A stretch of 64,000 bases of DNA from Lachnospiraceae bacterium. Its GTDB lineage: Bacteria > Bacillota > Clostridia > Lachnospirales > Lachnospiraceae. A program made the translations under genes and the position numbers. The notes under the pieces were generated by a model that was not told the DNA's origin, searched no databases, and saw nothing but the letters and a program-made list of their open reading frames with translations. This document shows, piece after piece, positions 1 through 8,426 of the stretch; the first letter of the stretch is position 1, and the number at the start of each line of letters is the position of its first letter. Location: contig JALENY010000025.1 in the NCBI GenBank assembly GCA_022767285.1, forward strand, positions 1 to 64,000. Direction: 5' to 3'.

Positions 1-90
1 TCATCCCAAAGTCACTTCCAGACTGTATTTCGCAAGATCACAGGTGAGACCCCCATGACCTATCGACGACGGACAAAAATTACGGTATAA
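1..90 (+). CDS. AraC-family regulator, C-terminal end only
   Basis: The window opens inside a reading frame that ends in a stop at 88-90. The last 29 residues match the end of the second helix-turn-helix of AraC/XylS regulators: a SHFQTVFRKITGETPMTYRR-like stretch in which the SxFxxxFKKxxGxTPxxYR pattern is clear. The rest of the gene lies upstream of the window. It reads toward the GH3 glycosidase that starts about 180 bases later, so it is a plausible local regulator of that enzyme; that link is inference from position. The gap to the glycosidase holds no other gene. Confidence 0.8.
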   Translation, partial: SSQSHFQTVFRKITGETPMTYRRRTKITV

Positions 91-273
91 AAGCTACGAT
101 AAAAGCTATGTGCATATTCACAATTATATGTCTATCGACACTGGCAATTTTATATAGTTTGTCGAGAGAAACCGAATATTGTGAAATGAATCAATAAAAT
201 CTGCAATCCTTTGCGAACGGAGTCTGCTATGATAAGATCAGAAAACCGAAAACAGAAGAAAGGAAGAAAAATC

Positions 274-2679
274 ATGGCAAATGAAGCAGCACAAAAAGCA
301 AGAGATCTGGTAGCACAGATGACCCTGGAGGAAAAGGCATCCTTGTGCTCCGGCAAGAACTTCTGGGAAACCAAGGCGGTGGAGCGGCTGGGCGTGGCCT
401 CTTTCATGGTTACAGACGGCCCTCACGGTCTGCGAAAGCAGGCGGGGGAATCCGACCATCTGGGTCTGAACGCCTCCGTGCCCGCAACCTGCTTCCCCAC
501 GGCAGCGGCAACGGCATGCAGCTTTGACCCGTCCCTGATGCATCGGATGGGTGCAGCTCTGGGTGAGGAGTGCCGGGCAGAGCAGGTTGGCATCATCCTT
601 GGCCCAGCTGTCAACATCAAGCGCAGTCCTCTGTGCGGTCGGAATTTCGAGTACTTTTCCGAGGATCCCCTGCTCACCGGAGAGATTGCCGCAGGACTGA
701 TTGCGGGCATTCAGAGTCAGAACGTAGGAACCAGCATGAAGCACTACCTTGCCAACAACCAGGAGCGGGCCCGTGTCAGCTCCAATTCCGTGGTGGACGA
801 GCGGGCCCTGCGGGAGATTTATCTGGCAGGCTTCGAGACAGCCATCAAGAAATCCCAGCCCTGGACGTTGATGTGCTCCTACAACAAGATTAACGGCACC
901 TACGCTTCGGACAACAAACGGCTTATGAGCGATGTCCCCCGGGGAGAATGGGGCTTTGAAGGCGCTATCATGACCGACTGGGGTGCCATGAATGACCGGG
1001 TGGAAGCAATCAAAGCGGGGCTGGATCTGGAAATGCCCGGCCCCTGCGACGGTAACGATGCCCTGATCGTTCAAGCAGTCCGGGAGGGCACACTTACAGA
1101 AGCACAGGTCGACGCCTGCGCCGCGCGCATAACGGAGCTGGCCCTGCGGGTTACGCAAAATAAAGTCACCGCTTATGACCAGGCCGCTCATCACGAGCTG
1201 GCCCGGCAGATTGCCCGGGAAAGCGCCGTGCTCCTGCGCAAGGGAACGGCTCTGCCGCTCAAAAAGGGCGCGAAGCTGGCCGTGATTGGCGACTTTGCCA
1301 AGCATCCCCGGTATCAGGGCGCCGGCTCCAGCAAGATCAATCCGCCCCGGATTACCAGCCTGTGCGACGCCATGGCCGAACGGAAAATTGAATATACTTA
1401 TGCCCAGGGTTTTGCGGCGGAAGGGAAACCGGATGACGCACTGGTAAGCGAAGCAGTCAAGAGCGCAAAGGGAGCCGATGTGGTCATTGTGATGCTGGGT
1501 CTTCCCGACAGCTTTGAAAGCGAGGGCTTTGACCGGGCCCATATGAATCTGCCGGAAAATCAGAACCTGTTGATGGCAGAACTGACGAAAACCGGAAAGC
1601 CCATAGTTGCGGTTCTCAGCGCCGGCGCGGCAGTGGTATTGCCCTGGCGGGAACAGGTGGACAGCATTCTGCTGATGTACCTGGCCGGACAGAACAGCGG
1701 CAGCGCGGTTTTGGACCTGCTGCTGGGGGATGCAAACCCTTGCGGCAAGTTGGCGGAAACCTGGCCACTAGCGCTGGAGGATACCCCGTGCCATGGTTTT
1801 TTTGGCAATAAGGGCAATGTGGAATACCGGGAGAGTATCTATGTGGGCTACCGCTATTACGACAAGGCGAGCAAAGGAGTAGCCTATCCCTTCGGCCACG
1901 GGCTGAGCTATACGGAGTTTGTCTATTCCGATCTGAAGCTTTCTACATCCGAACTGGGAGAAACGGACACAGTAGATGTTTGTGTGACTGTTACAAATAC
2001 CGGCAACCAAGCTGGCAAGGAAGTCGTTCAGCTTTATGTAGCGCCTCCAATGGAGGGTATCTTCCGCCCTATGCGGGAGCTGCGTGCCTTTGCCAAGGTT
2101 TCGTTGGAACCTGGTGAGAGTAAAAATGTTTCCATGACTTTAAACAGCCGCGCTTTTGCGTATTATGATGTGAATTCCAAGGATTGGAGAGTGGACAGCG
2201 GTGTATATGCGATCCAAATCGGCGCTTCCAGCCGGGACATCCGCCTGACCCAGTGCGTTACCGTCCACGGTGCGCAGCCAAATCCTGCCATTAACGCCGA
2301 CGTTCCCACTTACTGCAATCCCGGTTCTGTATGGCCTGTTCCCAAGGAGCAGTTTGAGCGCGTTCTGGGGCACCCTGTTCCTCCAAAGCGGAGCATCCGT
2401 CCCTTCTCCGCCAACTCCACGCTGGGCGAGGTTCAAGCCAGTTTTGCGGGACGCATGTTCTATAAGATAATCAGGAAAAACATGGCAAAGCAGTTCGGCG
2501 GCGGAAACAGCGAGGGCATGGAGGAATTTATCAAAATTATCGATGCTATGCTGGAGGATATGCCCATCCGTCAGCTTGCCATGATGTCCGGCGGTGCCAT
2601 GACACCTGCGGTGGTGGCGGGACTGGTGGAAATGATGAACGGCCACTACCTCCGGGGTCTGAAGAAGATGAAGGGATGA
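274..2679 (+). CDS. Glycoside hydrolase family 3 beta-glycosidase
   Basis: A cytoplasmic enzyme of 801 residues, with no signal peptide, predicted to hydrolyse beta-linked glucosides or xylosides. The GH3 N-terminal barrel carries KHYLANNQE near residue 160 and the nucleophile motif MTDWGAM, with the catalytic aspartate at about residue 235. The GH3 C-terminal alpha/beta domain follows, then a fibronectin-III-like domain from about residue 560 (VTNTGNQAGKEVVQLYV). The last 80 residues form a helical, methionine-rich tail after the Fn3 domain that I do not recognise from the core family. The frame is open from 211, but the ATG at 274 has AGAAAGGAAGA in front and is the better start. It follows an AraC-family gene. 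The substrate cannot be read from sequence. Confidence 0.93.
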   Translation: MANEAAQKARDLVAQMTLEEKASLCSGKNFWETKAVERLGVASFMVTDGPHGLRKQAGESDHLGLNASVPATCFPTAAATACSFDPSLMHRMGAALGEECRAEQVGIILGPAVNIKRSPLCGRNFEYFSEDPLLTGEIAAGLIAGIQSQNVGTSMKHYLANNQERARVSSNSVVDERALREIYLAGFETAIKKSQPWTLMCSYNKINGTYASDNKRLMSDVPRGEWGFEGAIMTDWGAMNDRVEAIKAGLDLEMPGPCDGNDALIVQAVREGTLTEAQVDACAARITELALRVTQNKVTAYDQAAHHELARQIARESAVLLRKGTALPLKKGAKLAVIGDFAKHPRYQGAGSSKINPPRITSLCDAMAERKIEYTYAQGFAAEGKPDDALVSEAVKSAKGADVVIVMLGLPDSFESEGFDRAHMNLPENQNLLMAELTKTGKPIVAVLSAGAAVVLPWREQVDSILLMYLAGQNSGSAVLDLLLGDANPCGKLAETWPLALEDTPCHGFFGNKGNVEYRESIYVGYRYYDKASKGVAYPFGHGLSYTEFVYSDLKLSTSELGETDTVDVCVTVTNTGNQAGKEVVQLYVAPPMEGIFRPMRELRAFAKVSLEPGESKNVSMTLNSRAFAYYDVNSKDWRVDSGVYAIQIGASSRDIRLTQCVTVHGAQPNPAINADVPTYCNPGSVWPVPKEQFERVLGHPVPPKRSIRPFSANSTLGEVQASFAGRMFYKIIRKNMAKQFGGGNSEGMEEFIKIIDAMLEDMPIRQLAMMSGGAMTPAVVAGLVEMMNGHYLRGLKKMKG

Positions 2680-2785
2680 TTCTTAACATTCCCTCTTGGT
2701 AACAGAAAATCAGTAAGCCAAAATAAAATATGTAAATGAAGTAAAATATCAACAGATTTTAAATAAAACTTAAACAAAATAGTTT

Positions 2786-2830
2786 GAGCCAACTTTCCTT
2801 TATTTTCAAGGGAAATTGGCTCTTACTTTT
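2786..2830 (+). terminator. Rho-independent terminator after the GH3 gene
   Basis: The arms GAGCCAACTTTCC (2786-2798) and GGAAATTGGCTC (2811-2822) form a stem with a short A/T-rich loop, followed by a T-rich run. It ends the glycosidase transcript and isolates it from the toxin gene downstream. Confidence 0.8.
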
Positions 2831-2949
2831 TGCCCGTGATGTTAGGATAAAATATTTGTACTTTTCATACCCTGAAATTGGATATTATCGAAATCCGTAA
2901 AATGACGTGATAGAATACCTTTACGGAAAGTACCCATGACAGGGTGGTA

Positions 2950-2996
2950 GCCTCCCGAGCCCAATGCAACCGGTTCGCCGGAATACATAGGGAGGT
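2950..2996 (+). promoter_or_regulatory. Leader hairpin that hides the toxin ribosome site
   Basis: CCTCCC at 2951-2956 is the exact complement of GGGAGG at 2990-2995, which is the Shine-Dalgarno of the small membrane gene starting at 3004. Between them, CCGG-TTCG-CCGG (2970-2981) makes a UUCG tetraloop hairpin. The folded leader would block translation of the toxin until it is opened or processed, an arrangement known from type I toxin mRNAs. Confidence 0.6.
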
Positions 2997-3003
2997 GGCG
3001 CAT

Positions 3004-3147
3004 ATGACTGACTACGAAATCATTATGGTTTTCCTCGGGATATTGGCTCTGCTGATATCTTCAGGTAGTTTGATTATTGCGTTGCTTACCTTTCTCGACA
3101 AGAGAAATAAGCGAAAAAACAATGCCTATCCTGTCTGGCCGCCGTAG
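3004..3147 (+). CDS. Small holin-like membrane toxin (Hol_Tox type)
   Basis: A 47-residue protein: a short acidic N-terminus (MTDYEIIMV), one hydrophobic helix of about 22 residues (residues 6-30), then a basic DKRNKRK tail. This is the layout of the putative holin-like toxins of Firmicutes, thought to be type I toxin-antitoxin peptides that damage the membrane. GGGAGG eight bases before the ATG is a strong ribosome site, but it is complementary to an upstream CCTCCC. The 3' end overlaps, on the opposite strand, the end of an integrase remnant. The family assignment rests on length, topology and the DKRNKRK-type tail; no antitoxin RNA could be identified. Confidence 0.65.
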   Translation: MTDYEIIMVFLGILALLISSGSLIIALLTFLDKRNKRKNNAYPVWPP

Positions 3148-3282
3148 CCTGTTCAATACTCCGGCCAGTTTCTTAGCTTTATCTGGATACAGGTGAGAAT
3201 ATGTGTCCAGCGTCGTTTTTACAGATTCATCTTTCAATCTCGCAGATATTTCCAGCACATCAAATCCCATTTCAATAAGCAT
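3061..3282 (-). pseudogene. Tyrosine recombinase (integrase) C-terminal remnant
   Basis: Read on the minus strand, the sequence starting near 3282 gives LIEMGFDVLEISARL followed by TTLDTYSHLYPDK. This is the end of phage/ICE-type tyrosine integrases, including the region of the catalytic tyrosine (TYSHLYP). The catalytic Arg and His boxes and everything before them are missing. In frame upstream of 3283 the homology stops abruptly, so the gene is cut at its 5' side. It is a relic of a lost mobile element. The last 26 codons run antisense to the toxin gene and need not belong to the original protein. Confidence 0.7.
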
Positions 3283-3289
3283 ACGTTCT

Positions 3290-3433
3290 GCAGGCCGGAA
3301 TTGGAGCTACAGTCCTACAGCCCAGATTTCACATGTGCACTTTACAGCACCGATCACGGTTCTGCTTCTTGTATTCCTGCTGGGTATCTGCGGCGCAGGC
3401 TATACGGTATTTGCCAGAAAAAGGCAGAAATAA
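3290..3433 (+). pseudogene. Possible C-terminal remnant of a membrane-anchored protein
   Basis: The frame ending at 3433 encodes a polar stretch, one strongly hydrophobic helix (APITVLLLVFLLGICGAGY) and a basic ARKRQK tail, as in C-terminal membrane anchors. It begins exactly where the integrase remnant on the other strand ends (about 3283-3295), which looks like a deletion junction. No start codon or ribosome site belongs to it. I do not recognise the family. The rest of the gap to 3638 holds nothing I can identify. Confidence 0.3.
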
Positions 3434-3638
3434 GAGGAAACCGAAAGAGGGCCGGGAGGAATATGGATGCCGCAGGAGAATGCGGCGGAAGTAAATTCAC
3501 CAAGACATAAGCGGTTCAGAAATTTTAAGAGAGGCAGTGTGCTGCCAAATTATTATTAAACCACAAACTATTTGTCTTACTTATAGGTAACGCCGAACCC
3601 CTTGTCATGTACATTTATACTGCCGTGAATAATTCAGG

Positions 3639-5498
3639 TTAATTAAGGCACTCATTAATCCATGAAATAAAGTTCTCTGTCGAATCGCCTGTCCGCTCTG
3701 CTTCTACATGTCCCTGTCCCCAAACAGTTTCAAAGTCCACGTTTGCACCATAGCTTTCCAGGGCAAGAGCAAGATTGATTTCCGTTGTAAGGGCTGTATC
3801 TCCTTGATTTATTCCTGTACGAATCCGCCAATACCGGGCTACATTTGAAGTCTGATAACCTTCATAATAATCTTCGAGATAATACATTGGGTTATACATA
3901 TTAACTCGTATAGCTACTGTATTTCCCTGTGCATCTGTCTTTTCCAGATCTTCCGCATATGCTGCAGCGTAACTTTCATTGTCTGTTAACAGTTCTGCCA
4001 TAATAGGATCAAAATGTGCACCATTTCCGTCACCATAGCCAAACAATACATTTTCCCCCTGTATTGCATCTAAATCATCAAAAGCACCAACATTTTTAGA
4101 GGCATTCTTCAACGCCTTAACAAAATCAGCAACATTTGTAATAGTTGCGGTATTTGTAACACTATCATAAGTTACCCATTCATTTTCCGCATTCAGAGCA
4201 TCAATATAATCCTGCGCTGTTTCATAGCTTCCGGATAAAGTCAATCCACTTTCGGTTATATTACGCTGAATATCATCCCGTTCTGTAATATCCTGCGTCT
4301 GATTTCCTGTTGGTATTTCTCCCTGTGTCCCTTCTCTGTCTGGCTTCATTTCATCTTTCGGCTCTTCTCCAATCGGCTTCATATCACCTTCTGGCAATGC
4401 TCCATCCGGTAATTCCTCAGGTCTTTCGCCACGCATCATACCTGAGGCAAATCCTCCATTATTATTTGCCTCATATGGGAATGTGGTATCTGTAAGAAAA
4501 TTATTTAAAGAATTCTCGATGACTTCTTTTATATAATCATAGTAGCTTCCCGCCTGATAAATTCCTTCTTCAGATTCTGTCAACACTAAAACATTTCCAT
4601 TTACATCAGTCAATCCAAGCTCATTTATATATTGTGCAAAGGTTTCTGACATTTCGTCAGAAAGCTTTTGTGTATCTTCATCCAGACCGGTACGTGTTAC
4701 ACCAAGATTCCATTCATAAGCTTCATTTGCATAATCCAGATTCGTGATCGGGCACCAGCACATGGAGCCGGCTACAGCGTCGCTTACACCACTGACAGCA
4801 CCGATTGCTTCCAGATATGGTATATACAGTTCACTATCACCTGTTGCCCCGATTAATGCACTCTGTGCTCCGCCACCACTCATGCCAAAGGAGAAAATGC
4901 GATCCGTACTACCTGGAATACTCTCTTCACTATAACGAATGTAACGTATTGCTGCCTTTAAATCTGTTACACCTGCCGGTGCACCTGCATCCCTTCCTCT
5001 GCAGCCTGCACTTACATAGATTATTCCATCTTTTGTATAATCGGCGTTGCTAGCCACATAATCTGTCGGCGCTGTCATTGCCGAATATCCCGGAGTATCT
5101 ACAGGGATTACAATTGGTGCTGTTTCTGCATTGTAATTTCCTATTGTATTTTCTGTATTTACTTCACAGGTGTATGTTCCGTCTGCATTTTCAACACCAT
5201 TCATATATGCTCCGGGTACAAAAATACCCAATGTTTCATATTTCTCATCGGCAGGATTCTCACAATATGAAATGCCTACTTGCCAGTACACATCATCTTC
5301 TGCATTATAGTTCCACTTCGTTGTTTCAATCTTTGCCAAAGAGCTTTCGATATTCTCCTGTGTTACTTCCTGTGGCTCTGCTTCTTGTGCCGGATCCTCT
5401 GTTGCTGTCGTTTCTGCCCCTTCCTCTGTAATGCCACAGCCGGTTAATACTAATGCTGTTGATAGTCCTAAGCTTACTACTGTTCGTTTAAATTGCAT
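3639..5498 (-). CDS. Secreted lipoprotein esterase, tannase-like
   Basis: A 619-residue lipoprotein: the signal peptide ends in a lipobox LVLTGC, then comes an acidic TEEGAETTATEDPAQEAEP linker. The body is an alpha/beta hydrolase with the nucleophile elbow GMSGGGAQSAL (serine near residue 207) and a C-terminal histidine in VWGQGHVEAERTGD. The size, the GxSxGG elbow and the WxxGHVE end fit bacterial extracellular tannases, which cleave galloyl esters of plant polyphenols, but a related carboxylesterase is possible. Residues about 350-410 form a low-complexity Glu/Pro/Gly/Asp insert (PEELPDGALPEGDMKP) that interrupts the hydrolase. AAGAAAGGATAAT precedes the ATG. It stands alone between decayed regions. 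Confidence 0.6.
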   Translation of the reverse strand: MQFKRTVVSLGLSTALVLTGCGITEEGAETTATEDPAQEAEPQEVTQENIESSLAKIETTKWNYNAEDDVYWQVGISYCENPADEKYETLGIFVPGAYMNGVENADGTYTCEVNTENTIGNYNAETAPIVIPVDTPGYSAMTAPTDYVASNADYTKDGIIYVSAGCRGRDAGAPAGVTDLKAAIRYIRYSEESIPGSTDRIFSFGMSGGGAQSALIGATGDSELYIPYLEAIGAVSGVSDAVAGSMCWCPITNLDYANEAYEWNLGVTRTGLDEDTQKLSDEMSETFAQYINELGLTDVNGNVLVLTESEEGIYQAGSYYDYIKEVIENSLNNFLTDTTFPYEANNNGGFASGMMRGERPEELPDGALPEGDMKPIGEEPKDEMKPDREGTQGEIPTGNQTQDITERDDIQRNITESGLTLSGSYETAQDYIDALNAENEWVTYDSVTNTATITNVADFVKALKNASKNVGAFDDLDAIQGENVLFGYGDGNGAHFDPIMAELLTDNESYAAAYAEDLEKTDAQGNTVAIRVNMYNPMYYLEDYYEGYQTSNVARYWRIRTGINQGDTALTTEINLALALESYGANVDFETVWGQGHVEAERTGDSTENFISWINECLN

Positions 5499-5521
5499 AA
5501 TTATTATCCTTTCTTATTTTG

Positions 5522-5578
5522 ATGATGCCAGGGTCAAAAGGTCATGATTTTCATGCTTGCATGAAAAATCATGACTTT
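5522..5578. repeat. Palindromic intergenic repeat, copy 1 (right end lost)
   Basis: ATGATGCCAGGGTCAAAAGG begins a unit that also occurs at 17152-17216. Its core is an inverted repeat (GTCATGATTTTCATGC against GCATGAAAAATCATGAC). In copy 2 the outer arms GGGTC and GACCC are both present; here the right outer arm is missing and the sequence runs straight into an acetyltransferase fragment. Confidence 0.8.
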
Positions 5579-5579
5579 C

Positions 5580-5741
5580 TCACGGAGAGCACTGGAAAAA
5601 GCTGGATTCAATTATGAAGGAACCATGAAAAACAATACCATGAAAAACAGAAAAGTTCTGGATATGGCAATGTATGCACGGACAAAAGAGCCATATACAC
5701 TTCGCCGGCTTACAACAGATGAGAGAGACACTGATCGGTGA
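5580..5741 (+). pseudogene. GNAT acetyltransferase, C-terminal fragment
   Basis: The frame reads SRRALEKAGFNYEGT followed by KNRKVLDMAMYAR and stops at 5741. SxRxLEKAGFxxEG is the acetyl-CoA-binding end of RimJ/RimL-like N-acetyltransferases, and KNGKxLDxxxYxL is the usual last strand. About the first 120 residues are absent. The fragment begins directly at the broken right edge of the palindromic repeat, so the deletion or insertion joint is at about 5579. It has no start codon and is certainly non-functional. Confidence 0.7.
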
Positions 5742-5990
5742 AATTGGGATTCGCCCCGAACAAAGGCTTTGATCGATGATGCGGATTCATATAGCAGAAA
5801 CGGATCGGCATATAGAAAAGAATGAAAGTGAGGCTTAAAAATTGACACAATGATCTTAATTATCTGCCTAGCTCGAGACTGACATATCGGCTATAATATA
5901 GGAAAAGAAGCAAAAATCCATAAGCTTCTTGGGATGGCAGGCGGTGAGACCATGGGCCTGCTGCCATCACCGACGAGGAGGACAGATAAA

Positions 5991-6290
5991 ATGAAAAAGC
6001 TGAGAGTATTGCTGGTGGATTAAAGGTCATTCAGCTCAGTCGGATCAAACACCCCCGAATCGCTTATGTGATTGTGTCAGGATATGATGATTTTTCCTAT
6101 TGTCAGCAGGCACTTCGTCTGCAGATTACAGACTATATTCTAAAGCCTGTGAATTATGAGGAGTTCGGGTCTTGCATTGATAACCTCAAAATCTCTATGT
6201 ATGAGCAGAAAGTGGTCTCCGCTCAGGAACCAAAAGAGCAGGAGGAGCGCGATAAGTCTGAACGTTCCGACCGTGGGCGTATGAACGCCC
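5991..6290 (+). pseudogene. Response regulator with internal deletion
   Basis: A good ribosome site (GAGGAGGACAG) and ATG at 5991 start MKKLRVLLVD, the first strand of a CheY-like receiver, which stops at once (TAA at 6021). From 6023 a shifted frame resumes with SRIKHPRIAYVIVSGYDDF and the switch-lysine region ITDYILKPVNYEEF. The residues in between, with the phospho-accepting aspartate, are deleted. The sequence after the receiver is lost too. By its YDDFSYCQQAL motif it was probably of the YesN/AraC-output type that works with sugar-sensing histidine kinases. The frame runs on to 6388 but is only antisense to pabC there. Confidence 0.75.
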
Positions 6291-6301
6291 ACCGCCTTCC
6301 A

Positions 6302-7060
6302 CTAAAGACCATAGACTCCGGATTTTTCCTGTCTTTTGCAGAAATCTCTGTATTTTTCAAGAAGCAGATGTCCCGTATCCCGGGATGAAAAGACTTGATT
6401 GCCCAGAGATACGACCGGCATCACACCCAAAAGTGAATTTGTCAAAAACATTTCTTCAAACGCTCCGATATCTTCCGGATATAATTCCGTTTCCTGAACT
6501 TCACTGATTCCGCAGATATATGCTCTCATAATGCCTGGCAGAATTCCGCAGGCAACAGAAGGGGTAAAGATACGGCTGCTTTTTACAAAAAACACATTGG
6601 TGGTGGCTCCTTCCGCTATCGCACCTTTCATATTCAGAAAAATGGGTTCCTGAAAGCCTCTGTCCTGTGCCAGGTGTTTTTCAATCAGACAATCTCCATA
6701 GTTCAGTGTTTTATGATAGGTGAAAGGCGAGGTTTCATTTCTCCTTACCAGGGAATAATCGGTTGCAAATCCTTTCTGATAGTCACTTTCGCTATATATG
6801 TTCTCACGGGTTGTTACCAGAAGGTTTTTTTCCGATGCAGTGATTTTCAGCACTTTACGTCCTGTTTTCATAGCAGGTGTATCCAGGGCTTTTTCAACCT
6901 TTTCCTCCAGTTCACCCGCAGATAGTTTCAGCCGGAAGAAATCCATGGCCTGAAAAAAACGTGCGTAATGCTCCTGTAAAAGAATGGGAGTTCCCTCTTC
7001 CACGGCTATGGTTTCAAATGCTCCTATACCAAAAAAATATCCGTTATCAGCTGTCAGCAT
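6302..7060 (-). CDS. pabC: Aminodeoxychorismate lyase (class IV aminotransferase fold)
   Basis: A 252-residue PLP enzyme that splits 4-amino-4-deoxychorismate into p-aminobenzoate and pyruvate for folate synthesis. Class IV aminotransferase features are present: the early GxGxFET motif (GIGAFETIAV), the PLP lysine in YHKTLNYGD near residue 140, EGATTNVFFV near 180, and GILPGIMR near 205. The frame is open from 7150, but the ATG at 7060 has AAAGGAGACAA before it and overlaps the end of pabB by 14 bases, so coupled translation is likely. D-amino acid or branched-chain aminotransferase activity is the alternative; the pab context settles it. Confidence 0.88.
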   Translation of the reverse strand: MLTADNGYFFGIGAFETIAVEEGTPILLQEHYARFFQAMDFFRLKLSAGELEEKVEKALDTPAMKTGRKVLKITASEKNLLVTTRENIYSESDYQKGFATDYSLVRRNETSPFTYHKTLNYGDCLIEKHLAQDRGFQEPIFLNMKGAIAEGATTNVFFVKSSRIFTPSVACGILPGIMRAYICGISEVQETELYPEDIGAFEEMFLTNSLLGVMPVVSLGNQVFSSRDTGHLLLEKYRDFCKRQEKSGVYGL

Positions 7061-8426
7061 GTTCTTTGTCTCCTTTTTCCCAAATAGCTTCCAGTACCGC
7101 CCGTGCTTTTTGAAGCGTTTCCTCATATTCAAATTCCGGTTCAGATTCACAGGTGATTCCTCCGCCTACGCCGAGGTGATATACCCCATTCTGATATACG
7201 GCTGTCCGGATTACGATATTCAGATCACAGTTTCCGTCCAGAGACAGAAAGCCCATAGAACCGGTATACAATCCCCGTCTGTCATGTTCCAGTTCATCGA
7301 TGATTTCCATCGCACGGATTTTGGGTGCTCCCGTAATAGAACCGCCCGGGAATGCAGCCTGAATCAGTTCCATAATCGGAAGATTTTTCTTCAGTTTTCC
7401 CACGATAGTAGTTACCAGGTGAAAAACGGTTGCGTATGTTTCGACTGCAAAGTGCTCAGTCACCTCTACTGTCCCCGGTTCGCATACATGGTTCAGATCA
7501 TTCCTTTCCAGATCTACGATCATCAGAAGTTCACTTCTGTCTTTGGAGGAATCCTGCAGTTCTTGTTTCAGAGCAGCATCCTCCTCCGTTGTAGCCCCTC
7601 TTTTTCTGGTACCTTTTATCGGTCTTGTCTCAACGATTCCCTGTTTTACCTGCAAAAATCGTTCCGGTGAAGCACTGACGATCTGAAAGTCTCCGTAATT
7701 GAAATACCCTGCGAAAGGTGCCGGATTGTGCGTTCGCAGATAGCGGTAAACCTCATAGGGATCCTTTCGGCTGGCTGCCTCCAGCTGCTGGGTCATATTT
7801 GCAATATAAATGTCTCCCTCTATAATATAGGAAATCATGCGATCGATTGTCTGCTTATATTCTTCTTTTTCAAAATTCGGGCAGAAATCAATTATTTTTC
7901 CGTGCTTTTCCGGTCTTCGGGTAACTTTGCATCTGCGGATAGCTTCCTCCACGCGATCCAGGATCTGCTCAGTGTTACCGGTTTGTCCTCTTGCGGTAAG
8001 ATAGAGGGCTTTTTGCTTTTTATCTTCTATGATAAGCACATCATAAAAAGCGAAAAGTGCTTCCGGCATGGATATTTTCTTCGGATGACGGCTCTCTATC
8101 TGCTCAAACTTTCGACCGTAGTCATAGGAAAAATAGCCGATGGCACCTGCCGCCAGCGGCAATTCTGTGGGATTTTCTTCATATTGTTCCTTAAGCTGTC
8201 GGTTCATTTCCGCTTCAAAGGATATCGCAAGCGGCTCATCATTCCGGTAACAGATGCCGTCTTCTTCTTTTATGACCATATATGGAAAAAGTCCGATGAT
8301 GGAATACTGTCCCAGATTGTTTTCTAAAGAGGAATCAAGAAAGACTGCCATTTTATGTTCCTTATATATTTCAAAAATATCTGCTGTCTCTTTATATACA
8401 GACAGCTTTCGAAGTGTTGTTTTCAT
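7047..8426 (-). CDS. pabB: Aminodeoxychorismate synthase component I
   Basis: A 459-residue chorismate-utilising enzyme that, with ammonia from PabA, makes 4-amino-4-deoxychorismate. The key sign is RPIKGTRKRG near residue 266: PabB has the lysine in PIKGT, whereas anthranilate synthase TrpE usually has PIAGT. The C-terminal chorismate-binding block contains ERNDLNHVCEPG, FPGGSITGAPK and GLYTGSMGF. The protein is of the short PabB type with a compact N-terminal domain. Its start overlaps the end of pabA by 35 bases, and its end overlaps pabC. Confidence 0.92.
   Translation of the reverse strand: MKTTLRKLSVYKETADIFEIYKEHKMAVFLDSSLENNLGQYSIIGLFPYMVIKEEDGICYRNDEPLAISFEAEMNRQLKEQYEENPTELPLAAGAIGYFSYDYGRKFEQIESRHPKKISMPEALFAFYDVLIIEDKKQKALYLTARGQTGNTEQILDRVEEAIRRCKVTRRPEKHGKIIDFCPNFEKEEYKQTIDRMISYIIEGDIYIANMTQQLEAASRKDPYEVYRYLRTHNPAPFAGYFNYGDFQIVSASPERFLQVKQGIVETRPIKGTRKRGATTEEDAALKQELQDSSKDRSELLMIVDLERNDLNHVCEPGTVEVTEHFAVETYATVFHLVTTIVGKLKKNLPIMELIQAAFPGGSITGAPKIRAMEIIDELEHDRRGLYTGSMGFLSLDGNCDLNIVIRTAVYQNGVYHLGVGGGITCESEPEFEYEETLQKARAVLEAIWEKGDKEHADS

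Noticed and set aside
238-1542. Open frame of 434 codons on the minus strand opposite the GH3 gene
   Set aside because: It is the antisense shadow of a GC-rich coding region; no ribosome site, no family resemblance, and the plus-strand GH3 motifs are unequivocal.
5842-5897. TTGACA and TATAAT as a promoter for the broken response regulator
   Set aside because: The two boxes are 44 bases apart, which is too far; no good partner was found for either.
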